Assembly (NCBI GenBank): GCA_015039365.1
Contig: WION01000011.1
Location: 310,001 to 374,000 of the forward strand
Direction: 5' to 3'
Source: Amanita rubescens
Lineage: Eukaryota > Basidiomycota > Agaricomycetes > Agaricales > Amanitaceae
Length of the DNA stretch: 64,000 nucleotides
Shown here in pieces: positions 35,382 to 45,891 of this stretch. Below the pieces are notes generated by a model. That model was not told the origin of the DNA. It did no database searches and saw only the letters and a program-made list of their open reading frames with translations. The first letter of the stretch is position 1. Every line of letters starts with the position of its first letter. Both the position numbers and the translations under genes were made by a program.

Positions 35382-38300
35382 ATGTCTTCTTCCCCACCAC
35401 GCCAAGAAGTTGGCGTAAGCTCTCGGGCTCCATCCCTTGATCTTCCTATGTACGTCACCACATCCGACACCCACTCACGGGCATCAGCTCAAACAAGGAG
35501 CCTTTGTCTGTAGGAATGGCGTACTTCATAAAGATAAGGATCGCATATACGACCAAGAAGTTGGCATAAGCTCCCGGTCCCCATCCCCTTATGTTCCTAG
35601 GTACGTCATCACATCCGACCCCCACTCGCGGGCATGAGCTCAAACAAGGAGCCCTTTTCTGTAGGGATGGCATACTCGATAAAGATAAGGATCGCATATA
35701 CGACCAAGAAGTTGGCATAAGCTCCCGGGCCCCATCCCCTTATGTTCCTAGGTACGTCATCACATCCGACCCTCACTCGCGGGCATGAGCTCAAACAAGG
35801 AGCCCTTTTCTGTAGGGATGGCATACTCGATAAAGATAAGGATCCCATATACGATAAAGAGAAGGATCGCATAAAATTCGATAAAGGAAAGGATCTATCC
35901 CCTTGCAAGCATTGCAAGGCAAAGAAAGACGGTCGCAATCTCATCCTTTGTTTCGACGGGACCTCGAATAAGTTCGGAGAAAATGTTGCCTATCTTCCTA
36001 TCAATTTCTGCATTTTTTCACTAAATCTATGCCATGACAGAATACGAACGTCATCGAGCTCTATGCCCGTATTGTCAAGGATGAGACCCAACTTACATAC
36101 TACAATAGTGGCATTGGCACCTACGCAAGACCATCGTTTACGTCCCTTAGGTACTGGAAACAGGTTGTGAGCAACAAAATCGATCTCGCCATCGCATGGT
36201 ATAGTCAAGCTATGTGCTATCATACAACTCGTTTAATACCACTTCTAGGAACTTTGAGAAAGTCATCCTTGCCGGTTACCGCTGGCTATCAGATAAATAT
36301 AAACCTGGTGATAGAATTTTTCTTTTTGGTATGTTGCGTATTCCCCAATATAACAGGGAACACGCTGACAAGTTCTCGTTGCAAAGGGTTTTCCCGAGGC
36401 GCATATCAGGTCAGAGCGCTTGCGGGAATGATCAGCAAAGTGAGATTTTCTTACGCCTGATGGCGCTTACCTCTGAGACATCTCCAGGTTGGACTCATCT
36501 TGCCAGGCAACGAAGAACAGATCCCGTTGTATGTTTGTCGTTTGTTGTCGGTGCTCAGTTTTTCAGATTGTTGTCAGTGCCTTCGAACTGTATGCAGATC
36601 TGAACAAGGGCTGTGGTGACAAGCTTCCTGATCGTTTCAAGAAAACGTTCTCTCGTCCAGATGTAAAAGTCCACTTCATTGGGGTGTGGTGTGTCTAAAT
36701 AACTCTAAACTCAATCCTATTATGCCTTACGAGCATTATCAGGGACACAGTCTCCTCTATCGGCGTGATTAGAGGAAAGAGCTTACGAATGACGGATGAG
36801 TTCAATGACGGTATCTGTTATTTTCGACATGCACTTGCGTTGGATGAGCGCCGTGTGAAGTTTCTGCCCGAGTACGTACTTGGTGGAGAGTCATACATAC
36901 CTCCATCAGAAGACCCTAAAGGGGATAGAGACCATGACAGCGTCAAAGAAGTCTGGTTTTCAGGGTGCCACTCCGACATGTATGTTCGTTCCTGAGTTCT
37001 AATCATCCCATTGTTGTGTCTGACGTTTGCCCATACATAGTGGTGGTGGTGGCCAGAGCAATGCAGAGCTGAATAATGCCTCCGTTCCAGTCCTCTGGAT
37101 GGGAAATGAAGCTCTTATCGCTGGTCTTAAGCTGCACCCAACCCAATTCGAATGGAACTGGGACAAACTACGGGGTAGTAAACCCAAGGAATCACTCACT
37201 CTAGGATGGCGCTTTCTCGAAATTTTTCCGTTCAAGCGGCTGTCTTATACTGAAAAGGCGCACTACACCTGGTAATGCAGATCATTGTGGCGAATGGATA
37301 CGATTGTTTAACGGAAGCTTTCAGGTGGCCCAATTTAGCTGGCGCTCGTAAGATCAAGCCAGGCCAGAAGGTCCATGCCTCCGTCGCTTTCATACATTGC
37401 AACTATAAACCGAAAGCAACGCTTCTGAAAAGCGGGGCCGAAATAGAGTGGGAACACATACTTTGCAGGGGACAAAAGGATAACGTTGATTGGGCGGATG
37501 GGCTTCAGCATCTATTGGAAATGGACCTTTTCGACTATTCAAGCGGTGCAGCGATAACTGTTGAGTTAGCCAAAAACGATATTCACGACACTTTCTTCAC
37601 CGGGCGTCTGCAATTCATGGCTTCATTTTGTACGTTCGGCTCCATGGTTGCTGTTAGCGTCATTCCTTAACATTTCTAGCCCAAGGAGCTGAAGCGATTA
37701 GCGATGCCGATCCCAACCTCGAGTTGGTCTGTAAGATGCTCGGGAGCGAGGCTGAAAAGGTGAAAGAAGCTGGCGCGTCGCTATTGTGTAAGATTGCTGC
37801 TCGGGGTATGTTTCTTCAACCTTTTGCTTGCAATCTGACTCTCATCGTGCACTATCTTCGCGCTGCAGGATCTTCAGCCATGCTGGAGAATCTTCCCAAG
37901 GACAAACTTGCAAAGTGGATTACCATGGACAATAATAAACTGGTTTTCAATATATTGGAGCCTGTCGTCACGCGATACGAGCTGACACGTACTTATCATA
38001 AACTCGACCCATCTTCTGCTACCGATGTCTACGGCGCGGTGTTGGATGCTGCCGTATTCTTCCGGTTTTACAATTGCTTCAATGGGGTGTCAGCACCGAA
38101 TTCTGATCTGGAGAAGATCCAAATCGAATTCACGAGACTAGAATTATCAGGCGACGTCGACGACCCTTTTGATACCCCTATCAATATCATGCCAAATCTC
38201 TATCGCGACGGTGTCATCGATGTTGTCATCGAGAAGGAGGACACACTCTCAGATTACTACGGCTTGAGGGTCACCAACAACACGACATGCGACTTGTACA

Positions 38301-38699
38301 TGGCAGTCTTGTCCTTTGACCACATTAACTTTGGTGTGTTCGACCAAAGTGAGTAGCTGCGTTCAACGCATAACTAATGTTAATATCATCTTTCTGACCC
38401 ATATGCTACTAGCAACCTACGATTCAACACCCAGTGGACAGTTTAAACTTGGCCAGCTTTTGAAGGCAAATGGGGGATCGCAGCCTGTCGGCTATGGGTC
38501 GTCCGCTCCGCGCTTGAGTTACATCCTCGAATATGGGCAAGAAACAGATGTCCAGCTTATGAAGCTGTTATTCTTTCCCAAGGAAGCTGCTGATGTTTCG
38601 AAAGATGATCCTTATGGCTTCTTCGATTCTGACTCTGATCTTCAGCCTTTTGGTACCATTCTCCTTCCTGTTGTTCAACGTCTGGCGAAACAGAACTAG
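35382..38699 (+). CDS. DUF2235 (Tle1-like) alpha/beta-hydrolase with HEAT/ARM-like linker and C-terminal domain seen in mushroom caspase-like proteins
   Basis: Exon 1 starts at ATG 35382 (MSSSPPRQEVGVSSRAP). Exons 2 and 3 and the start of exon 4 are tandem copies of a 29-residue unit (DGILDKDKDRIYDQE...). The catalytic domain then reads NLILCFDGTSNKFGE, TNVIELYARI, IGTYARPS, nucleophile elbow GFSRGAYQVRALAGM (GxSxG), FIGVWDTVSSIGV (Asp) and GCHSDIGGGG (His). All are present, so the fold looks catalytically competent. After ~600 residues a helical segment follows (PNLELVCKMLGSEAEK). The C-terminal beta-rich domain has YGLRVTNNTTCDLYMAVLSF, VGYGSSAPRLSYILEYGQE and VQLMKLLFF, a pattern I associate with the C-terminal part of basidiomycete caspase-like proteins. 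Family knowledge: bacterial Tle1 is a phospholipase. The fungal role is unknown. Confidence 0.85.
35400..35850 (+). repeat. 151-bp exon+intron tandem duplication in the 5' part of the DUF2235 gene
   Basis: Each unit is an 87-nt exon (35514-35600, 35665-35751, then the start of exon 4 at 35816) plus a 64-nt intron (35450-35513, 35601-35664, 35752-35815). The 87-nt exons are exactly 29 codons in phase 2, so every duplication keeps the frame. Units 2 and 3 are nearly identical. Confidence 0.85.
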
Positions 38700-39039
38700 G
38701 TGATATTTTTTCGGTTCGCCCGCTACTTGTATATTTGTACTTCTGAAGAGTTTGTGTATTTTAGTCTCCTTTTCTTCGGATTCTAACATAAACGAGTCTA
38801 CCACGATCTCTTGTCTATATGCCAAAAACACTACCCTTTGTTATGTAGTTTTCAATACGAGTCCTGTTCCTCGGACATGTCTTTATGACCTGATCAAATC
38901 ACCAGATCCGGCCACGTGAGGTAACCCTCTGGGCTTTTAAATTTTGTACTTTAACTTTTCCGAAGCCGTGACACGCGTCGTCCACCGCTCCTTAATTGTT
39001 GGATCCAAATATGTCAAAACATATACCGTTCCACTCACC

Positions 39040-40125
39040 GCGATCTGGTTCTGAAAATGACTCTGGGCACGGCTGTTGACCGATTCCTCGCTTGCTGAAA
39101 TGTCCAGTGCAATTGGCCAGGTCGAAGTAATTCTCTTTCTTATCGGATCAAGAATAGAGTGAGTTTGCTGCAAATATCTCGCGCCCTGTCCTGACATTGT
39201 CTTTAACTTGTCATTAGCTCGCGATCTAGTTTACTACAACCGTATTTTGGCAGTCTATACGACAAACTTTTGTTAGGCCGCAACTGGCGAATCCTCTCAA
39301 ACAGACAAAGGCGCCGCAATTACTGTTTATTTTTGTGCAAATGATATTCACATTGGTGTGGCCTGAAAGGCATACGGGGCACGCAATGGCGTTGTGTTAG
39401 CTGCTGGGAATATGGCTGCTGAAGGAGCGTAGTGAACTTAGGTGCAAGTGTTCAGGCAAGTGATCGCCGCCTTCGGGTTTGCGTTTACACCTCTCATCGC
39501 CCACACAGATGGACTTTTTATCCAAGCGTCGGCAGCAGCCTGATGCTGGGGAGCGAGACGAAGTGCCGTTTGCGATCGCATTGGGAGAGGACAATGTTGA
39601 GAATCTGTCGAGGTAGGTGTTAGATTGCAAGAATGAGAGGATGAACACAGACCCCGGTACGTGCGGACATGCGGGCCGGGATCATTGGAATCACCTCCGC
39701 CGAGAGAATATGAGCATGCCTTCACACGTGAAATCCCTTGCAACCTCTTGTGACTGCCGTGCTTAGATGTCCCTGTGTAGGTGTGCCAGATGACGGCCAA
39801 ATCGGGACAAGACATATTTTTTGAAACTCCGAAGCCCAAAACTCAGCGTTCAGTTTCGGCCTCATCGGACGCGTAAGCTGACATTTCCGGGAAACTGTTG
39901 ACATATGTAAAGCGAAGGTATTGTTTACCAATCTCCAGCTGCAATATATGCTTACGTCTCACTGCAGGCCGCGATGATATTCATCGGCAAGCCGCCTGAC
40001 GTATGCGTGCGGAAAATAACAGAACGCGAAATAACAGTCATGTATCCGAATTGACGCAATCATCTCGGCAGGGGGATCCGCGGGTGGCTAGATGGACGTT
40101 CGAGCGGTTTCATCGGCCTACGTCC
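39040..40125 (+). repeat. Segmental duplication, copy 2
   Basis: Second copy of the segment at 31700-32945. It ends about 75 bp before the start of the short-chain dehydrogenase gene, so it probably contributes that gene's upstream region. It is slightly shorter, through several small deletions. Confidence 0.8.
39509..39616 (+). other. Short ORF matching the conserved ORF of duplication copy 1
   Basis: MDFLSKRRQQPDAGERDEVP then FAIALGEDNVENLSR and a stop, 36 codons. It shares the frame and about 75% of residues with the ORF at 32263, including ERDEVPF and IALGE. Confidence 0.3.
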
Positions 40126-40198
40126 CAAGCCTCAAATACCGCTTGGTGAACATAGTTTGAATCAATCCCACTCCTTTCCACCAAAAAGAATACACGTT

Positions 40199-41574
40199 AT
40201 GCGGTTCATTTCGACTTTCACTCAACTTTTCACTCAATCCTTTCCTCCCGCGCCATTGTTTGCGGTGGACGACATACCAGATCTCTCTGGGAAAGTGATA
40301 ATTGTGACGGGTGCAAATACGGGTATAGGCAAAGAGACTGCAAAGGTGGGTACATTCTATCGTTCGGCTTCTGCAGCCCTCAGATGATGATGCGGTTTTT
40401 AGGCGCTGTTGGCACATAACGCCAAGTTATACTTCGCGTGTCGAAACGAATCAAAGGCGCGTGAAGCCATAGCGGAGTTAAAGGAGGCGACGGGTAATGA
40501 GGGTATTTTCTTACCGCTTGACTTGGCAGACCTTCGTTCTGTCAAGGCTGCCGCTGAAATCTTCATGAGGTGGGTTCAAGTCACTTGAAGGGATTTTGAT
40601 TGACGTTCTTACCATTTATCTTTCACAGCCAAGAAAAGGAATTAAACGTGCTATTTAACAGCGGGTAAGCTTAACGGTTTCCTTGGCCAGTGGAAGGCTC
40701 TAATTTTATACAGTGGTGTAATGGCGTGCCCCACCGAGCTCCTGAGTGCTCAAGGATATGATCTACAATTCGGAGTAAACGTCCTAGGTATGGTTAATGA
40801 TGTTTCGAGACAAAGCCAGTAGCTGAAGTATCTATTTTCAGGCCATTTTTACTTCACGAAGCTACTTCTTCCCGTCCTGGAACAAGCCGCGAAGAACTCA
40901 TCAGACGGATATTCCAGAGTCGTCAACACAGCGTCCGCTGCACACGAATTAGCCTCAACCATCAACTTTGATACGTTGAAGGACAGTCCAGCTCGACAAG
41001 GATCAGGCTCATGGAATCTTTATTTCCAAAGCAAAATGGTCAGTCAAGGATTCCTTGCATTGCCAAGTTATGGATTCAATGTTTCAACAGGCCAATGTGG
41101 TTGTAGCCAACGAGTTCGCCAAACGATATTACAACCGGGGAATTGTATCGACATCCTTGAATCCAGGTAAGTAATAAGTTATCATTCTTTGGTTACTTTC
41201 ATCTTAATCTCTTTGCAGGGAACCTCAAATCGGATCTTCAACGCCATCTTTCATTATTGGAAAGGATTTTAACGGTACGGGCATATTCCTTGTTCTCGAC
41301 CAAGAATATTTGTGATACTTTCGCAGAACGCTTTATGTTACGACGTTAGCTATGGCGCGCTGACACAGCTCTATGCGGGGACGATGCCAGAAGCGGTTAA
41401 TTATAATGGAAAAGTACGTTCAACTGATTCTTCTTATGATCCGGGCTAACCATGCGACGATCCAAGTATCTATACCCATGGGCGCGCCTTGGAGAATCGA
41501 CCCCCGCGTCACGAGATCCAGAGTTGGGAGAAAAGTTGTGGACGTGGTTGGAAGAGCAGGTAAAAGATTTGTGA
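40199..41574 (+). CDS. Short-chain dehydrogenase/reductase (retinol-dehydrogenase-like)
   Basis: Classical SDR of about 315 residues in roughly eight exons. The Rossmann signature [10 protein letters not shown] follows VIIVTGA. The usual NNAG is changed to NSGG (LFNSGGVMA). The active-site Ser lies in [10 protein letters not shown] and the YxxxK catalytic pair in LYFQSKMANVV. The C-terminal part has [17 protein letters not shown] and [13 protein letters not shown], ending EQVKDL-stop at 41574. Family role: NAD(P)(H)-dependent oxidation or reduction of alcohols, ketones or retinol-like substrates; the substrate is unknown. The start at 40199 gives a hydrophobic N terminus ([11 protein letters not shown]). 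The promoter region lies within or next to the segmental duplication. Confidence 0.85.
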
Positions 41575-41984
41575 GGATCTCTCGATGTGATTTTAGTTGT
41601 TGAATGTAATTCTACTCCCTGCGGACTTGTAACTTCCTCGGTGCCTACCGCTTTATGTATGTTCGAAGAGCATGGCTTGTACTCTGCGCTTGTAACCCCT
41701 TCGCCGTTGAAATTAAACATCTTTGGCTAATGCCCGACAATGCTGTGGGAACGACTGTCAGCTTCAGTTTTTTGACAGGAGTTGTGTTGCGGCGCAGTTT
41801 GGCATTCTTCGTTGGTACTGTCTATACGCTTCCCCACGGTGCGACTACCAGTGAAGTGGGCAGGCAATCGTTATATTGACACGTTGGAACCGCGACATCG
41901 TCGCTTCAAAATTACAAAATTGTAGTAGTACACCGAATCTTTGTTACCGGAACTTGGTGAAGATATTCCAACTACGCAGCGGCA

Positions 41985-42715
41985 GAATGACTTTGATAAT
42001 GGCGCCAAGTTGTTCTATGCGGATGGCGAAATTAGCAGGTGGCATCGCTAAAATATACTAATAGAACATACACGATATCCCGGGAAACTGAGGCAGAATC
42101 CATTGTGAGCTGAATAGTTTAGCGTCCAGCCGAATGCCCACACATCGCAGTCGCCGTCGTATCGAAAACAGGCGTCCAGCAAAGCTGTTCGCTAGCGCAA
42201 ACAACTTCCTTGCAGCGGCCACGACTGCACGGTCACCGGCTGATGTTCGTCCTAGTCAAGCGCAGAATCTGATCATAGGATTTGTATTTTAGGTTTCCGG
42301 TCAGGATTCGACCACCCGGATCCGTTACTCGCTAGAGAGGACTTGATGACGGAGCCCACTCTGACCTAGTCTTAAGTTTCAATACCGGTTAGATGATTTC
42401 GGTGCTGATGACGTGGCGATCATAGTACTCGAGACCTTCGTCACGCGGCAGTGAATCCATCACCAGGAATTGAGAAGATGCGTGGTGGTAGTCCAGCCTA
42501 TGAATCAAGGGTCAGAAAAAAAGGAACGAAAAAAAAAAAAAAAGGCAAAAGCGTAAAAAGTCAGAAAGTCATTCATGTCAGCGACCCACACGAGTTAAAG
42601 TGGGGACGAGTCGACTAAGAGGTGCCAATGGGTTGAAAACAACACTCGTCATGTAACCCGAAGAAGTTTCGAATACTCACTTTACGAGGATTTGCGCATA
42701 AGGGCGATTGACGAC
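41985..42715 (+). pseudogene. Decayed HsbA-like gene (3' part plus downstream flank)
   Basis: Aligns with 23305-24150. It begins in the exon-2 equivalent (GATAATGGCGCC), continues through the intron-2 relic (GGCATCGCTAAAATATACTA), the Cys-bearing exons with frame-breaking indels, the intron-3 relic (CAGAATCTGATCATAGGA), and the 3' flank (AGTCAGAAAGTCATTCATG, GACTAAGAGGTGCCAATG). No open frame remains. Confidence 0.75.
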
Positions 42716-42853
42716 GCGAGTCTTTTATTTAAAATATTCGGCGTTCTCCGGTGGTACTGTCTATACGCTTCCCACGGTCGTATTAGGGTTCCTTCCTTTA
42801 TTGATTCGCCTGCACGCTCACGATCGTGATGCCTTTCCCCTTTTGTGTCCCAC

Positions 42854-45698
42854 CATGCCCGCCATCAAACTCATCAATCAGCAAGGAGAGCTCCAGTTCG
42901 TCCCTATTATTATTTATTCCTTCCCTATAGCTTATTCCCATAGGCGAAACCTTGATGCAAAGATTAAACGATGGAGCTTGAATGACGGACATAAGGTTGT
43001 CACCGCCTTTGGATCGACCTTCGATTACAAAAGTATGTCAGATCTTTAGAAGACGCATGGCTGAACGAACTAACTAGTGTCCTACTAGATGCCTTTCTCA
43101 ACCTAGTTTTCGGCACAGACTTCCAAAATACGGATGACAACGAAAGTATAAGCATATGCATATATGAGGCGAATATATCTCTGAAAGCTGGCACTTGCGC
43201 AGGTGTATGGTTGTGTGGGGCAAATAATGCGATAATTTTGAACGTCAAGAATAGGGACAGCAAGATGTCGGTAAGCATCAGTGTTCATTTGAAATGGGCC
43301 GTAGGGACTCACCAACGTAGTACTCAGTGGTCCGCAAATGCGCCTTGCTCTCCATCATCTTCTCCGACGTCCTCATCTTTCATGTTACAAACATCCGCCA
43401 TGGGCTTCCGATACACTTGATTAAACCCATCTTTGAAGTTGCCATTGGCCTCTTTTCGAAGATGACCCCAAGGGTGTACGTTATCAGTCCTTTGTGTTCG
43501 AAACCCGACTCACGTAGTTTGGATGCCAGCATCGATCAAACGCTTCTTCTCTTCGTCGTCACACCAATTCCAACTCATTCTTTATCCATATCCCAGATCC
43601 AAACCATGCTTATCGCAGACCTCGAGCGAGTATGGGCAGAACAGAGCAAACCAGCAGATCACCGATTATATGATTACTTTGACGTCTCGTTCGTTATTGC
43701 TCCATATTTGAGCATGCGTGAATGGGCGGGGGCCGAGGTCTCTAGGTTAAAGGGGCGGTTCCTCGATAAAGATTGCTTGGATTACGCTTTCAAGCCCAGG
43801 TATCAAAAGAAAATCGCGATCGATAAACTCGGATTGTGTATGGAGCGTCTCTGGGTGAGATGGTACCATACTATTTGTAACATTTTTCACTTAAACGTGA
43901 TTTAGCTGCAGCTGAACACCGAATATGAAAATATCGATCTTTCGGTCGTCAGTGGCCTGATTGAGAGTTTTCGCCGTGTTGAAGTGCCCCCAATAGTTCG
44001 TGATCGAAAACTAGCGTCCTCCCAAACTTTTTTGAAGGATCGTCACGAAATAAACGGGCCCCAGTTTGACCCTGGATCTCAAGGGGTACGTCATGCCACT
44101 ATATTCCCTGGCCAGCTAGACTAATCAGACTCAAGGACGCTGTAGCAAATAAAGTTGACAAGAGCATACAGACGAGAGATGTCAATACGAAAGTAAATCA
44201 AAGTACGACCGATGTCGAATATAAGCTTAATCTTACTTTTGAAGGTATATGCAGATGCAGAGGTCCAAGGACAACTAGACCCTCAACTTAGGTCTAACAC
44301 TTCTCCACTTTCATCACTGCTCACAATTTTACGAGGGGAAAAGGTATAAAATAAGCAAGTTGAACAGCATCTACTTTTTTTCGCTAAACTTGATAAGCCA
44401 GGATCACCTATCGGCTCTGTCGTCAATATAGCGACAATCGACCTTGCACGCTCACTCTTGACAACGAAGAACTATGCCAACGTTGCTTTACAACTCACTA
44501 GTGAATCCGACACTGAGCTTTTGCTCGATTTTATGCTCCGTCTGCTATGCAGTGGCCATTTGTCATGTTCCGAAGTACCGGATGCGAACCGCCGAGCCAG
44601 GCGACTGATGCTGAAAATGATAACAAAGACGCCTGTCACACCAAGCTCTTTGTTCGTCAAAGGGATTAACGCCAAGGTTGATTATGATTATGTAGGTCGC
44701 GGAGGATTTGGGTTCGTTTTCAAGGGAGAACTCAAGGGAGCTGCCGTTGCGCTGAAATTGTTATATAAAACTCGTCATGACGATGTAAGCCGTTTCGCTT
44801 ACTAATCTTGAACGGATATACCAATTGCTGTTTGATAGGATTTCTGTCGAGAAGCGTTGATGTGGCGATCTTTAAATCATGAGCGCGTTCTGCCATTTCT
44901 TGGGATCTTTGAAGATGAATCGGCTTCTCGCATGTTCCTTGTATCGCCGTACATGAAGAACGGTACTCTTTCTCAGTGGAGAAAGAAGACGGGTCGTTCG
45001 ACATTGGAGATCCAAAGACTTGTACGGAGTTCACTTGACCTGCTCATATTCAAAAGCTCAATCATTATAGATTTTAGAAGTAGCTGAAGGAATCCAATAC
45101 ATCCACTCAGAAGGCATAGTTCACGGCGACCTCCGCGGCGTACGTCCACCTCAACCCGCCTGGTTAGGTATTGACATAACTATCTCTTTTATTGGCAGGA
45201 CAACGTTCTTTTGGACTCGGACTTCCACGCTCAAATCGCCGACTTTGGGTTAACTCGACATTTAGAAGCTACTGTCACGCAATCTGGAGCGCTACATTAC
45301 AACTTTGCGGCACCTGAGTTACTCGGAAATTGGGATGAAGAGGAAGCAGATGTCTCAGAATCAGACGATGATGGGCAATTGACCGCAAGAACGCAAAAAT
45401 CGGATGTTTATGCTTTTGGTTGCCTTTATTACGAGGTGAGAGTGCGCCAAGTCTGCGTTGGTGGAATTAGACGCTCAACGCGTAAATTGCATAGATCCAG
45501 TTCGATACTATACCTTTCCAGGGTGCGAATGAGATTCAAATCGTGAAGCTTGTCTCTTCAAGGGGGAAGCGTCCGCCTCGATTGGAAAAGCCGCCTTTGA
45601 GTGATAGGGCGTGGAAGTTGATTAAGCAATGTTGGGTGAAGGAAGCGGTGAGGCGTCCTGCGATGGAGGATATTGTGGAAAAGATTATGGTTTTGTGA
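42854..45698 (+). CDS. Sey1/RHD3-like pseudo-GTPase fused to a TKL-like protein kinase
   Basis: Starts MPAIKLINQQGELQF; the exons thread in frame to TGA at 45698. The first ~350 residues follow Sey1/RHD3 dynamin-like GTPases: KIKRWSLNDGHKVVTAFGS, then YKNAFLNLVFGTDF where family members have GKSTLLNxLFGTxF; AGVWLC; RKCALLSIIFSDVLIF; LIKPIFEVAIGLFSKM; MLIADLERVWAEQSKP; DYFDVSFVIAPY. All GTPase motifs are degenerate: the P-loop Gly becomes Tyr and Ser-Thr becomes Asn-Ala, G3 DVEG becomes NVKN, and the RD motif becomes TP. A linker (RSNTSPLSSLLTILRGEK) leads to a kinase domain with GRGGFGFVFKGE, VALKLL, CREALMW (helix-C Glu), VHGDLRGDNVLL, ADFGLTRH, APELLG, YAFGCLYYE and CWVKEAVRRPAMEDI. The kinase motifs are complete, so it is probably active. 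No membrane hairpin of true Sey1 was seen. Confidence 0.8.
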
Positions 45699-45891
45699 TT
45701 ATATGGCGCCTTGATATGAACCACTTGGGATAAACGGCTCTTATCCAAAGAGTACATTACGAAAACAATGAGGCTCTGCGGTGCGTGGGAGAACTCTATA
45801 ACGATCGCCTTCCATAAGGAGCGTTCTGAACTGAAGTTACGAGAAGCCTCGTGGATGGACCCGAAAGCTCTTATCTCCTCCCCTCATCGAT

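Noticed and set aside
42854..43049. Reading the 5' part as a functional Sey1 (ER-fusion GTPase)
   Set aside because: P-loop, G3 and RD motifs are all lost and no C-terminal membrane hairpin is present. A kinase domain follows instead.
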